Shown here: positions 19,185-27,678 of the stretch, piece by piece
Numbering within the stretch: position 1 is the stretch's first letter
How the letters are laid out: each line of letters begins with the position of its first letter
Assembly: GCF_003606385.1 (NCBI RefSeq)
Contig: NZ_CP032514.1
Coordinates: 868,001-932,000 of the forward strand
Direction: 5' to 3'
DNA: 64,000 nucleotides
Source: Actinomyces lilanjuaniae
GTDB lineage: Bacteria > Actinomycetota > Actinomycetes > Actinomycetales > Actinomycetaceae
Notes under the pieces: model-generated
Told to the model about the DNA's origin: nothing
What the model saw: the letters and a program-made list of their open reading frames with translations, nothing else
Database searches by the model: none
Made by a program: the position numbers and the translations under genes

Positions 19185-20174
19185 ATGAGCGTGCTTGACC
19201 GCTACGCGCTGCGCCGAGCTGTGCGTGAGGCGGGGGGCAGGTTAGCGCGCGCCGGAGTGGCATCGCCCGCAACGGATGCCCGGCTCATCGCCGAGCACCT
19301 CCTGGGCCGTCCGCTCGCGCTGGCCGAGGGTGCCGGTGACGGCTTCGTGGAGCGCTACGCGGTGCTGGTCGAGCGTCGCGCCGCCCGGGAGCCGCTCCAG
19401 CACGTCCTGGGCGTCATGTGGTTCTGCGGCCTGGAGCTGGTCAGCCGTCCCGGCGTGTTCATCGTGCGCCCTGAGACGGAGGTGGTCGTGGCTGCCGCGA
19501 TCGACGCCCTGCGGGCACCGTCCCGGGGGATATCGGGGCCTGAGGCCGAGGCCGACGGCTTGGGGGTGGGCGACGGGCTCCCGCGGGCTGACAGTCCCCC
19601 AGCGGCTGGCAGGTCCCAGACGGGATCCTCGGTGACGCCCCTCCCGACGGTCTCGCCAGCCGCACCGCTGGTGGTTGACCTGTGCACCGGATCCGGGGCG
19701 GTTGCCGCCGCCGTGGCCACGGAGGTACCCAGGGCCCGGGTGGTTGCCGTCGAGCTGGAGGCGGCTGCCGTGGAGCTGGCGCGCGAGAACTGCGAACGGC
19801 TCGTCCCGGGCCGGATCACGGTGGTCCACGCCGACGCAACTGACCCCGCCACGCTGTCCAGGCTGGACGGGAGGGTGGACGTGGTGGTGGCCAACCCGCC
19901 CTACGTGCCCGCTGGCGCGGTCGAGGACGTCGAGACCGGCAGGTATGAGCCGAGCACGGCCCTGTACGGTGGGGGAGACGACGGGTTGGCCGTACCGCGT
20001 GCCGTCGTCGCCCGAGCCGAGGTGCTGCTGCGCGGGGGCGGGGTGCTGGTCATGGAGCACGACCCGGGCCAGTCGGCTGCGCTGTGTCAGGCGGCGCTGG
20101 GTGCGGGCTTTCGACAGGCAGCTACCGGCCAGGATCTCGCTGGCCGGGACCGCTACCTGCGGGCGGTGCGGTAG
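19185..20174 (+). CDS. prmC: Release factor glutamine methyltransferase
   Basis: SAM-dependent methyltransferase that N5-methylates the GGQ glutamine of release factors. An N-terminal helical domain is followed by the SAM motif DLCTGSGAVAAAVA (about 165) and the substrate motif NPPYVP (237-242). About 329 residues with a Gly/Pro/Ser-rich insertion of about 35 residues before the SAM motif. It follows prfA by 80 bases, the usual pairing. ATG 19185 is preferred; the upstream in-frame codons are not conserved. Confidence 0.93.
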   Translation: MSVLDRYALRRAVREAGGRLARAGVASPATDARLIAEHLLGRPLALAEGAGDGFVERYAVLVERRAAREPLQHVLGVMWFCGLELVSRPGVFIVRPETEVVVAAAIDALRAPSRGISGPEAEADGLGVGDGLPRADSPPAAGRSQTGSSVTPLPTVSPAAPLVVDLCTGSGAVAAAVATEVPRARVVAVELEAAAVELARENCERLVPGRITVVHADATDPATLSRLDGRVDVVVANPPYVPAGAVEDVETGRYEPSTALYGGGDDGLAVPRAVVARAEVLLRGGGVLVMEHDPGQSAALCQAALGAGFRQAATGQDLAGRDRYLRAVR

Positions 20175-20189
20175 CGCCCGCAGGTAGCG
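20151..20189 (+). terminator. Terminator overlapping the prmC stop codon
   Basis: CGCTACCTGCGGGCG (20151-20165) and CGCCCGCAGGTAGCG (20175-20189) form a perfect 15-bp stem with a nine-base loop containing the prmC stop codon. The last codons of prmC are thus part of the terminator. Confidence 0.75.
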
Positions 20190-20300
20190 AGGTGTCCGGG
20201 GTGTCAGGTGCCCACACGAGAGCAAGCGGTAGAGCTCTCCGGTACCCGGAAGCCGTGTTGGGGCCGTGTCACGACGTCTGGCGGCACCTGCGATGGGGCG

Positions 20301-20360
20301 TTGACAGCCGAACGAGAGGCGATGCATACTGGAACCACATGGTTAGCACGTGACAACCAT
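20301..20360 (+). promoter_or_regulatory. Promoter and LacI-type operator of the sugar transporter
   Basis: TTGACA (20301-20306) and CATACT (20325-20330) are spaced by 18 bases. About ten bases downstream lies GGTTAGCACGTGACAACC (20341-20358), an inverted repeat GGTTnnCACGTGnnAACC that extends to AT..AT at 20339-20360. This is a typical place for a LacI-family repressor site. Related CACGTG palindromes occur at 23207-23226 and 24689-24708 in the same locus. Confidence 0.7.
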
Positions 20361-20383
20361 GGTGACTTCGCTCATCAACGGGG

Positions 20384-21838
20384 ATGGCTATGACGACACA
20401 CACCACACCGCCCGCTACCACCATGGACCAGGCCCATGCCAGGGCGGTCAGACGCAGACTCAACACCGTGACGATCGTCGTTACCTTTGGTGCGCTCGCC
20501 TTTGGCTACGACACGGGCGTCATCTCCGGCGCCCTGCCCTTCATGACCCTGCCGACCGACGCCGGCGGACTGGACCTCACGCCCACCACCGAGGGGCTGG
20601 TGACCTCCTCCCTCCTCCTGGGCGCAGCCTTCGGTGCGATCATCGGCGGGCGGCTGTCCGACCGCTACGGACGCCGCCACAACGTCCTCATGCTGGCCTT
20701 CGTGTTCTTTGTCGGGGCACTGGGGTGCGCCCTGGCGCCCACCGTGCCCGTCATGGTCGGGTGCCGCATGGTGCTGGGATTCGCCGTCGGCGGTGCCTCC
20801 GCAACGGTCCCCATGTTCATCGGTGAGCTCGCGCCCGCGTCCCGGCGCGGCCAGCTGGTCTCACGCAACGAGCTGATGATCGTCACCGGCCAGCTCATCG
20901 CCTACACCTCCAACGCGGTGATCGGCTTCGTCGCCGAGGGCGCCCACGCCTGGCGCATCATGCTCGGCCTGGCCACCGTGCCCGCCGTGGCGCTGTGGGT
21001 CGGCGTGCTCCTCGTTCCCGAGTCCCCCCGCTGGCTGGTCTCCCAGGGGCGCAGGGACGAGGCCCTGGAGGTGCTGCGCCAGCTGCGTGTGGAGGATCCC
21101 GCACCCGAGGTGGCCGAGATATCCGAGGTCGTGGAGAAGACCGCCAGGCTCCAGCGCAACTCCTGGCAGCACCTGACCGTGCCCTGGATCCGGCGCATCA
21201 CCCTCATCGGAGTCGGCTTCGGGGTGGTCATCCAGCTCACCGGGGTCAACTCCATCATGTACTTCGCCCCGACGGTGCTCATGAGCACCGGTATGGGGAC
21301 CCAGGCCTCGCTCGTGGCCACGATCGCCAACGGGGTCGTCTCTGTGGTGGCTGTGGCTACCGGCATCGCGGTCATCGGGCGCTCCAGCCGCCGGACGATG
21401 CTGCGCATCGGCATGGTGGGCCTGGTCATGTCCCAGGTCTTCCTGGGGCTGGCCTCCCTCCTGCCTGAGGCCCCGTGGCGCGGCTACATCATCCTCGCCC
21501 TCATGCTCTGCTTCCTGTGGTTCATGCAGATGTTCTGCGCGATCTGCTTCTGGCTCATGATGGCCGAGATCTTCCCGCTGAGGGTGCGCGGGGTGGCCAT
21601 GGGGATCGCGGTGTTCTGCCAGTGGATCTCCAACGCCGTGGTCACCCTGTGCTTCCCGATCCTCCTGGACGCGATCGGCATGCGGACCTTCTTCATCTTC
21701 GCGGCCGTCAACTTTGTCATCCTCCTGTGGGAGCAGAGGTATCTGCCCGAGACCAGGGGGAAGTCCCTGGAGTACCTGGAGGAGGAGCTCGCCTCCGGTG
21801 CCGACGGCCGGGCCGTGGGCCCAGGGGCTGTCGGCTGA
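20384..21838 (+). CDS. Sugar porter family MFS transporter (inositol/hexose type)
   Basis: Twelve-helix proton-sugar symporter of the cytoplasmic membrane. Sugar-porter signatures: GYDTGVISGAL in helix 1, GGRLSDRYGRR in loop 2-3, PESPRWL before the central loop, QLTGVNSIMYFAP in helix 7 and PETRGKSLEYLEEEL at the C-terminus. 484 residues. The ATG at 20384 with GGGG close by is used; ATG 20390 is also possible. The neighbouring dehydrogenase, isomerase and LacI regulator suggest a polyol or inositol; the substrate cannot be read from sequence. Confidence 0.9.
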   Translation: MAMTTHTTPPATTMDQAHARAVRRRLNTVTIVVTFGALAFGYDTGVISGALPFMTLPTDAGGLDLTPTTEGLVTSSLLLGAAFGAIIGGRLSDRYGRRHNVLMLAFVFFVGALGCALAPTVPVMVGCRMVLGFAVGGASATVPMFIGELAPASRRGQLVSRNELMIVTGQLIAYTSNAVIGFVAEGAHAWRIMLGLATVPAVALWVGVLLVPESPRWLVSQGRRDEALEVLRQLRVEDPAPEVAEISEVVEKTARLQRNSWQHLTVPWIRRITLIGVGFGVVIQLTGVNSIMYFAPTVLMSTGMGTQASLVATIANGVVSVVAVATGIAVIGRSSRRTMLRIGMVGLVMSQVFLGLASLLPEAPWRGYIILALMLCFLWFMQMFCAICFWLMMAEIFPLRVRGVAMGIAVFCQWISNAVVTLCFPILLDAIGMRTFFIFAAVNFVILLWEQRYLPETRGKSLEYLEEELASGADGRAVGPGAVG

Positions 21839-21967
21839 CCCTGGGCCCGCCGGCGGACCCACCACTTTGGCCGCTCCTGCTTTTCTCGCCGCTCCTGACC
21901 CTTGAGGCTCCAGACACTTGACGCTTTGACATTGCCACACCCTCACCACCTGAAAGGAACAACCACC

Positions 21968-23137
21968 ATGTCTCGTGACCTGCACATCGCCGTCGTCGGT
22001 GCCGGCTTCGCCGGCCAGGGCCACGCCTTCGGATTCCGTAACGCCCAGATGCTGCCTGCGCTCGAGGGCGTCAACGTCATCATGGACACCCTCGTCGAGC
22101 CCAGCACAGCACTGGCGGAGTCCGTCGCAGCCAGGTACGGCTTTGCCAGGACCGCCTCCTGTGTCGAGGAGATCCTTGAGCGCCCCGAGATCGAGGCTGT
22201 GTCCCTGGCCCTGCCCAACAACGCCTACATTGGCGTCGTCCCACGGCTGCTGGAGGCTGGAAAGCACGTCTTCTGCGAGAAGCCGCTGGGCCTGAGCACG
22301 GCAGAGGCCCGGGAGATGACTCGCGCCGCCCAGGAGGCGGGCGTGGTCACCTCCGTGGGCTTCTGCCGCCGCCGCGTCCCTGCCCTGGCCGCCCTGGCCC
22401 AGGTCGTCGCCGAGGGCGGCATCGGTACGGTCCACTCCTTCCGCGCCAGCTACTTCGCCGACTACGCCGCCGACCCGCAGGCTCCTCGCACCTGGCGCTT
22501 CCAGCGCGATATCGCCGGTGGCGGCGCTGTTGCTGACATTGGCGCCCACATCATCGACACCGTGCGCTTCCTCCTGGGCGAGGTGGCCGAGGTCACCTCG
22601 GCCACGCTGGAGACCGTCATTACCGAGCGGCCGCTGCCCACCGGGGGTACCGGTCACAACCAGGGGGCCTCCCTCACTGAGACCGGCGCCGTGGAGAACG
22701 ACGACAACGCAGTGGTGTCCCTGCGTATGAACAGTGGTGCTGTCGGGTCGGTCAACCTCTCGCGTATCGCCACAGGCATCACCGACGTCTTCGCGATCGA
22801 GGTGTACGGGAGCAAGGGGTGGGCGAAGTTCGAGTCCCCGCACTCTGACGAGCTCTACCTCTGCCAGCCTGAGCAGTCCGCCCCTGGCTTCGACGGCCCT
22901 CGCCAGATCATCGCCGGACCTGCTTTCCCCTATTTCAGTGACGTGGCCTGCATGCCCGGCCGCGGCGTGGGGACCGGGTACGGTGAGAACCTCGTGGGGG
23001 AGATCCAGGAGTTTGTCGCCGCTGTCGTGGGCAGGGGCGAGGTCACAGTGCCCTTTGCCGAGGCGATCCCCACGATGGCGATTATTGAGGCGGCTGAGGA
23101 GTCGGCGCGTACGCGGACGCCTGTCACGCCCAGGTGA
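21968..23137 (+). CDS. Gfo/Idh/MocA family NAD-dependent dehydrogenase
   Basis: Oxidises a sugar or polyol; inositol 2-dehydrogenase-like activity is the most likely guess from context. The N-terminal Rossmann fold has VVGAGFAGQGHA, then CEKPLGL, the family's conserved EKP lysine motif. The C-terminal sheet domain carries the GGGAVADIGAHIIDTVRF segment with the catalytic His. 389 residues. AAAGGA ribosome binding site upstream of ATG 21968. It follows the transporter by 130 bases with no separate operator seen, so both are probably cotranscribed. Confidence 0.9.
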   Translation: MSRDLHIAVVGAGFAGQGHAFGFRNAQMLPALEGVNVIMDTLVEPSTALAESVAARYGFARTASCVEEILERPEIEAVSLALPNNAYIGVVPRLLEAGKHVFCEKPLGLSTAEAREMTRAAQEAGVVTSVGFCRRRVPALAALAQVVAEGGIGTVHSFRASYFADYAADPQAPRTWRFQRDIAGGGAVADIGAHIIDTVRFLLGEVAEVTSATLETVITERPLPTGGTGHNQGASLTETGAVENDDNAVVSLRMNSGAVGSVNLSRIATGITDVFAIEVYGSKGWAKFESPHSDELYLCQPEQSAPGFDGPRQIIAGPAFPYFSDVACMPGRGVGTGYGENLVGEIQEFVAAVVGRGEVTVPFAEAIPTMAIIEAAEESARTRTPVTPR

Positions 23138-23206
23138 GCAGGGCGGCTACCCGGCTCTCGGGGCTGAGTGGTGCCGGGCTGCCAGGCAGGCGCCTGCCCG
23201 TGAGCA

Positions 23207-23226
23207 CTGCGGTCACGTGACCGCAG
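23207..23226. promoter_or_regulatory. Perfect 20-bp CACGTG palindrome, likely LacI operator
   Basis: CTGCGGTCACGTGACCGCAG is perfectly symmetrical. It lies between the dehydrogenase and the lacI gene, 250 bases before the lacI start, and shares the GTCACGTGAC core with the site at 24689-24708. Possible autoregulatory or looping site. It could also form an RNA hairpin ending the dehydrogenase message. Confidence 0.6.
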
Positions 23227-23475
23227 ACGAGTGCTGGCGCCTGTGTCCCGCGGCCGAGGTGCTGCTGGAGCAGGCGCCGGTAAGGGGTCAGGGGCGGTCC
23301 CTGGCGGGACCGCCCTGACGCGGCGTGGCTAGGGACGGTGGACCGTCTTGCTGGAGGGGCTGGACTACCGGAGGGACTGTGAGTCCTCCTGCTGTGCGCA
23401 GCAGGCGCTGGGCCGGGGTGCACAGTGTCTACGATACGATCCGTGCGCTACCTCAACCGCGCGGAAGGAGCGCCC

Positions 23476-24579
23476 ATGGCCAGACGACGGGTGACGCAGG
23501 CGGACCTCGCCCGGCACGCCGGGGTCTCACGCTCCCTCGTCTCCCGGGTGCTGCAGGGGCTGGACAAGGTCAGCGAGGACAAGCGCCAGCGGGTCCTGGC
23601 GGCGGTGCAGGAGCTGGGCTACGTTGACAACGGGCTCGCCACGGCGCTGGCTGGCAACCGGCGCAGCAGGCTGGTCGGCTTCCTGCCGCAGGAGCTGTCC
23701 AACGCCCTGTTCGTCGAGGTCTACGACAGTCTCAGGGCCGAGCTCCGGGGGCACGGCTTCCAGCTGGTCATCGTCGAGGGATCCCTGGACGCCGAGGAGG
23801 AGGACGCCCGGCTGCGCCAGCTGGTCTCCTACTCACCTGACTGCGTCGTCGTGGCAGGGTACGCGGGCTCGACCAACGCGCTGACCGCGGCGGTGCACTC
23901 CATCCCGATCGTCTCGGTCACCCGCCGCATCTCCGAGGCCGGTGTGCGCTCGGTCTACAGCGACGACCGGACCGGGGCGATGCTGGCCACCCGCCACCTC
24001 CTCGAGCTCGGGCACGCCCGTATCGCTCACCTCCAGCTGCCCCCGGGGATCCCCTACGAGGAGCGTGCCGCTGGGTACATGACCGCCATGGAGCGCGCTG
24101 GGCTGGCGCCGTGGGTCATCACGCCGGAGGCGCAGACGCGTGGGGCCGCCTACGAGGCGGTCAGCACCCTGGTGAACGGCGGCGAGATTCCTACGGCGCT
24201 GTTCTGCGGCTCCGACCACATGGCGCTGGGGGTGCTCGACGCGCTGCGTGACCACGGGGTAGACGTGCCCGGGGCGGTCTCCGTGGTCGGCTATGACGAC
24301 CAGCCCCTGGCGCGCCTGGCCGGGCTGACCACGGTGGACCAGGGCGCAGCCGAGCAGGGGAGGATCTCCGGGGCCTTCGTGCGTGCGCTTCTTGAGGCTC
24401 AGGACTCCTCCCAGGGCGCTGGGCGCGAGGGTGGTGAGGGTGACGAGGACGTGCTGTCCCAGGGGAGCCAGCGAGGGCTGGGCCTGGGAGGCGGGGCCTT
24501 CAGGACCACCCCTGTCCAGCAGGTTCTTGCGCCGACCCTCAGCGTGCGTTCCACGACGGCGCCACCGCGCCGGGGCTGA
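23476..24579 (+). CDS. LacI family transcriptional regulator
   Basis: Sugar-responsive repressor. The N-terminal helix-turn-helix and hinge are clear (TQADLARHAGVSRSLVSRVLQG, then SEDKRQRVLAAVQELGY). A periplasmic-binding-protein-like effector domain follows, ending with GYDDQPLARLAGLTTVDQ. 367 residues, with a Gly/Glu/Ser-rich insertion near residue 310. GGAAGGAG six bases before ATG 23476. It sits in the middle of the sugar locus and probably binds the CACGTG palindromes at 20341, 23207 and 24697. Confidence 0.92.
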   Translation: MARRRVTQADLARHAGVSRSLVSRVLQGLDKVSEDKRQRVLAAVQELGYVDNGLATALAGNRRSRLVGFLPQELSNALFVEVYDSLRAELRGHGFQLVIVEGSLDAEEEDARLRQLVSYSPDCVVVAGYAGSTNALTAAVHSIPIVSVTRRISEAGVRSVYSDDRTGAMLATRHLLELGHARIAHLQLPPGIPYEERAAGYMTAMERAGLAPWVITPEAQTRGAAYEAVSTLVNGGEIPTALFCGSDHMALGVLDALRDHGVDVPGAVSVVGYDDQPLARLAGLTTVDQGAAEQGRISGAFVRALLEAQDSSQGAGREGGEGDEDVLSQGSQRGLGLGGGAFRTTPVQQVLAPTLSVRSTTAPPRRG

Positions 24580-24664
24580 TCGCGGAGGCCTCCTAAGGAG
24601 GAGTGGGCGTGCAGCCGCTGTGAGTGGGAACTGACAGGCTGTACGGGCTCTCTGTGGTGCAGGG

Positions 24665-24708
24665 TTGCCAGGGTACGGGAGGTGCGCTATGGTTGTCACG
24701 TGACCACA
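24665..24708 (+). promoter_or_regulatory. Promoter with overlapping CACGTG operator before the isomerase gene
   Basis: TTGCCA (24665-24670) and TATGGT (24689-24694) are spaced by 18 bases. The -10 overlaps GGTTGTCACGTGACC, whose left half matches the complement of the site at 20341-20358. Repressor binding here would directly occlude RNA polymerase. Confidence 0.65.
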
Positions 24709-24769
24709 CAATGATCGTCCTGTGAGGCCTCGCCTCGTCGACGACCTGACCTCAAGAACGGAGACAACG

Positions 24770-25675
24770 ATGTCCTCGATCGTCACCCGCGCCCGCCTGG
24801 GCTCCGCCCCTGACTCATGGGGAGTGTGGATGCCTGACAGTCCCCTTCAGACCACCAGCACCCGCTACCTCGACGAGATCGCCCAGGCCGGCTACCGCTA
24901 CATGGAGCTTGGTCCCTACGGGTTTCTGCCCTCTGACCCGGCCCGGCTGGCCGACGAGCTTGCCCAGCGTGACCTCAGGGTCTCAGCCGGGACAGTCGGT
25001 GGCGCCTTCCACCGTGCGGAGGAGCTGAGTGCCATCACCAAGGACGCCTTGGACGTGGCCCGCCTGGCTGCCGCCGTCGGCGCAACCTACCTGGTACTGC
25101 TGCCCGCGATGTACCGCGACCTGCTCTCCGGTGAGCTCGTCGAGGGCAGGCAGTTGGACGAGGACGGGTTCGCCCAGCTGGTGAGGGCCACAGAGGAGGT
25201 CGCCCGGGTCGTCAGGGAGGAGACCGGGCTGCGCTCCGTGTTCCACCCGCATGCCGACTCCCACGTGGAGACCCAGCAGCAGACCTACAAGTGGCTGGAG
25301 GCCACGGACCCGCAGGTCGTGGGCCTGTGCCTGGACACCGGCCATATCGAGTACTGCGGCGGCGACTCCGCCGAGATCATCCGTCGCTACCCGCAGCGCG
25401 TGGAGTACATTCATTTCAAGCAGGTTGACCCGGCCAAGATGTCGGTGGTGCGCGACAAGGACCTGGGCTTCTACGACGCGGTCCAGCTCGGCGCGATCTG
25501 TGAGCCCCCGGGTGGCGTGCCCACGGCAGAGTCCATCACTCGTGAGATGTGGCGCCTGGACCCGGAGATCTTCGTGATCGTGGAGCAGGACATGTATCCC
25601 TGCCACCCTGACGCCCCCTTCCCGATCGCCTTGCGTACCGCCTCCTACCTGCGTGGCGCCAGGCTCGCCCGCTGA
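24770..25675 (+). CDS. Sugar phosphate isomerase/epimerase (IolE-like TIM barrel)
   Basis: AP-endonuclease-2-like TIM barrel acting on keto-sugars or inososes. N-terminal GSAPDSWGVWMPD, YMELGPYGFLP, FHPHADSHVET and LCLDTGHIEYCGGD carry the His/Glu/Asp metal ligands; YIHFKQVDP and VIVEQDMYP complete the site. 301 residues. ATG 24770 with CGGAGACAACG before it. Own promoter with operator, so it belongs to the LacI regulon. Inosose dehydratase/isomerase is plausible in an inositol pathway; the exact reaction is not shown. Confidence 0.85.
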   Translation: MSSIVTRARLGSAPDSWGVWMPDSPLQTTSTRYLDEIAQAGYRYMELGPYGFLPSDPARLADELAQRDLRVSAGTVGGAFHRAEELSAITKDALDVARLAAAVGATYLVLLPAMYRDLLSGELVEGRQLDEDGFAQLVRATEEVARVVREETGLRSVFHPHADSHVETQQQTYKWLEATDPQVVGLCLDTGHIEYCGGDSAEIIRRYPQRVEYIHFKQVDPAKMSVVRDKDLGFYDAVQLGAICEPPGGVPTAESITREMWRLDPEIFVIVEQDMYPCHPDAPFPIALRTASYLRGARLAR

Positions 25676-25950
25676 CCACGGCGGCCGTGGTGGCGGGCGC
25701 GGTGAGACCGTGGGTCGTCAGCCGTGCCGGGGGTACACGCAGCGGGGGTGCGGGAGGGCCTGGATCCTGGCTCCTGGAGGTGGGAGGCTCAGCAAGGAAC
25801 CCAACCAGGCTGCCCTGCATCGAGGTCCTCGGAGGTCTGCCGCGCCAGGTCTTCCGTGTCTTCCGTCCTCGGGGCAGTAGCCGTGTGCAGGGCTCGAGCG
25901 ACCGGCTGCGGCCACGCCGTCAGCAGACCTACCTCAAGGAGAGAAGGACT

Positions 25951-26715
25951 ATGACAACCGTTCTCATCATTGGAGCCACCGGCCAGGTGGGCCGGGTTGT
26001 TGTCGAGGAGGCGCTCGCTCGCGAGGCCACGGTGCGTGCCCAGACCCGCAGCGCCTCTCGCGCCCGTCGTCGGCTGCCTCGGGGCGCGGAGGTCGTCGAG
26101 GCCTCGCCGAGTGATGTCGATGCCCTGTGCCCAGTGCTGACCGGGGCGGATGCTGTCGTCCTCACCCACGGCACCGACTCTGACGGGAGGGGCGGCGCCA
26201 CCTTCTACGACGTGGTGCGCGCCGTCATCGACGCGCTGGACGCACTGGGACAGCCCACCACCCACGTCAGCCTCATGACCACCATGAACGCCTCACACTC
26301 CGCGACGGTGACCGGGTATGAGTTTGTGGAGTGGAAGCGGCGGGCCGAGCGCCTGCTGCGGGCCAGCGGCCTGTCCTACACGATCGTGCGCCCCGGCTGG
26401 TTCGACTACCAGGGGTCCGGGGACCGCAGGATCGACCTGCGCCAGGGTGACCTGGTCACGGGCCAGCCCGGGGTGGACCGCCACCACATCGCCCAGGTGC
26501 TCCTGGAGGGGGCACTCAACCCCTCCGGCTCCCGCCGCACGGTGGAGGTCTTCAGCGCCTCCGGCTCCCCGGTCACCGACTTTGAGGCGCTGCTAGCCGC
26601 CACGCGCGCTGACGAGCCGGGCTCCCTGGACGGCGTGCTGGACACCAACAACGTGGCGCTGACCGAGGAGCCCGCCCGCGTCCAGGAGGATGTCGCCCGG
26701 CTGGCTGGCAGGTGA
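25951..26715 (+). CDS. NAD(P)-binding NmrA/SDR-like protein
   Basis: Atypical short-chain reductase or NADPH sensor. The Rossmann motif IIGATGQVGRVVVEEAL is at residues 5-21, followed by ARRRLP.. and the YTIVRPGWFDYQGSG segment common to NmrA-like and YwnB/Ycf39-like proteins. No clear YxxxK catalytic pair: the related position reads EFVEWKRRAERLLRASG. 254 residues. Strong AAGGAGAGAAGGA ribosome binding site. Substrate unknown; its place after the isomerase may be incidental. Confidence 0.8.
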   Translation: MTTVLIIGATGQVGRVVVEEALAREATVRAQTRSASRARRRLPRGAEVVEASPSDVDALCPVLTGADAVVLTHGTDSDGRGGATFYDVVRAVIDALDALGQPTTHVSLMTTMNASHSATVTGYEFVEWKRRAERLLRASGLSYTIVRPGWFDYQGSGDRRIDLRQGDLVTGQPGVDRHHIAQVLLEGALNPSGSRRTVEVFSASGSPVTDFEALLAATRADEPGSLDGVLDTNNVALTEEPARVQEDVARLAGR

Positions 26716-26828
26716 GCGTGAACGGCGCGGCTGGTTAAGGAGGTCGTCGCCGTGCGGCAGGGACTGGTGCAAGGGGCGGCCGAGAGCGTCGCTCCACCAC
26801 TCTGCCCAGCCGCTGGGCAGGCGGCAGG

Positions 26829-26918
26829 GTGGTGACCCGGGCGCGAGGGACGTCGCCTGAGGCCCACGTGGTCGGGGCAATGTGTCACCGTGGTGACCCA
26901 GGCGCGAGGGACGCCGCC
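26829..26918. repeat. 29-bp direct repeat, two copies 61 bases apart
   Basis: Copies at 26829-26857 and 26890-26918 share GTGGTGACCC, one variable base, GGCGCGAGGGACG, one variable base and CGCC. They lie in the 360-base gap between the NmrA-like and SnoaL-like genes, which has no convincing gene. Confidence 0.8.
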
Positions 26919-27017
26919 CTGCCAGCACCCAGACCGGGGCTGACGGCTGGAAGAGCGGGCGCAGGGCTGGCAGCAGGAAGGGAGCCTGCCGGAGGAGATA
27001 TGGGCGCGACCATATTC

Positions 27018-27060
27018 TCAAGATTGTCAAGATTGTCAAGATTGTCAAGATTATCAAGAC
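27018..27060. repeat. 9-bp tandem repeat upstream of the SnoaL-like gene
   Basis: TCAAGATTG repeats at 27018, 27027, 27036 and 27045 (last base A), with a partial fifth copy at 27054-27060. It ends 14 bases before the ATG at 27075, leaving room only for the AAAGGAA ribosome binding site. The minus strand reads repeated TTGACAATC. The array is strikingly A/T-rich for this genome. Confidence 0.9.
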
Positions 27061-27074
27061 AGCAAAGGAACACC

Positions 27075-27503
27075 ATGACAACACCGTTGGAGCACAAGGA
27101 CGCAATCCGCGAGGTCATCGACCGCTTTGCCGCCCTGGAGGTGGACGTCTCCGAGCAGGCCAAGCTGTTCACGCCGGACGCGCACGTCGTCGTCTATGCC
27201 GCTGACGGCTCCGTCATGATGGAGTTCGACGGTGCGGACACGCTCGTCGAGCGCTTTGGCGCGGCCATGGCGGGGGTCAAGACCGCCTACCACATCAATG
27301 GGCAGCAGGTGATCACTGTTGACGGGGGCACCGCTACTGATGTCCACTACGGCAAGGCCCTGCTGGTCCAGGAGGTTGACGGCAAGGATGTGCTGACTGA
27401 CCACTCCATCCGCTACACCGACACCCTGGTGCTCCGTGACGGGAAGTGGCTCATCAGCCGCCGCGAGCAGCACTTCGTGATCAGCGAGACCCGGGCACTT
27501 TGA
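27075..27503 (+). CDS. SnoaL/NTF2-like domain protein
   Basis: Small alpha+beta barrel of the nuclear-transport-factor-2/SnoaL family, 142 residues, comparable to bile-acid 7-alpha-dehydratase-like and ketosteroid-isomerase-like folds. Visible features are the N-terminal helices (DAIREVIDRFAALEVD), AKLFTPDAHVVVYAADG and the late DTLVLRDGKWLISRREQHF strand pair. Function unknown. Its expression may depend on the adjacent 9-bp repeat array. Confidence 0.8.
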   Translation: MTTPLEHKDAIREVIDRFAALEVDVSEQAKLFTPDAHVVVYAADGSVMMEFDGADTLVERFGAAMAGVKTAYHINGQQVITVDGGTATDVHYGKALLVQEVDGKDVLTDHSIRYTDTLVLRDGKWLISRREQHFVISETRAL

Positions 27504-27678
27504 GGCGGGTGCCGGTCAGAGCCGTCTCGGGACACTGGGTGCTCCGGGAGAAGGTGCCGGAGAAGGCGCGCGCCTACACGTAACCTGTTTGCTGCCCGTC
27601 AGCCGCCTGTCGGCTGCCCCTCACAGTGGCGCTGCTGGCTGGCACCACCGACCGCCCGCGTCCAGGAGGACCGAGACC

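Noticed and set aside
20861..22843. A 660-codon minus-strand open frame opposite the transporter and dehydrogenase genes
   Set aside because: It is antisense to two well-recognised genes; its His/Gly/Gln-rich translation is typical of a GC-rich shadow frame.
23207..23226. Interpretation of the perfect palindrome as a transposon end or attachment site
   Set aside because: No integrase, duplication or partner end nearby; the shared CACGTG core with two promoter sites favours an operator.
26829..27074. Upstream extension of the SnoaL-like gene through the 9-bp repeats (Ser-Arg-Leu repeat peptide)
   Set aside because: ATG 27075 has its own AAAGGAA ribosome binding site and starts the conserved domain; the 9-bp period keeps any frame open by chance.
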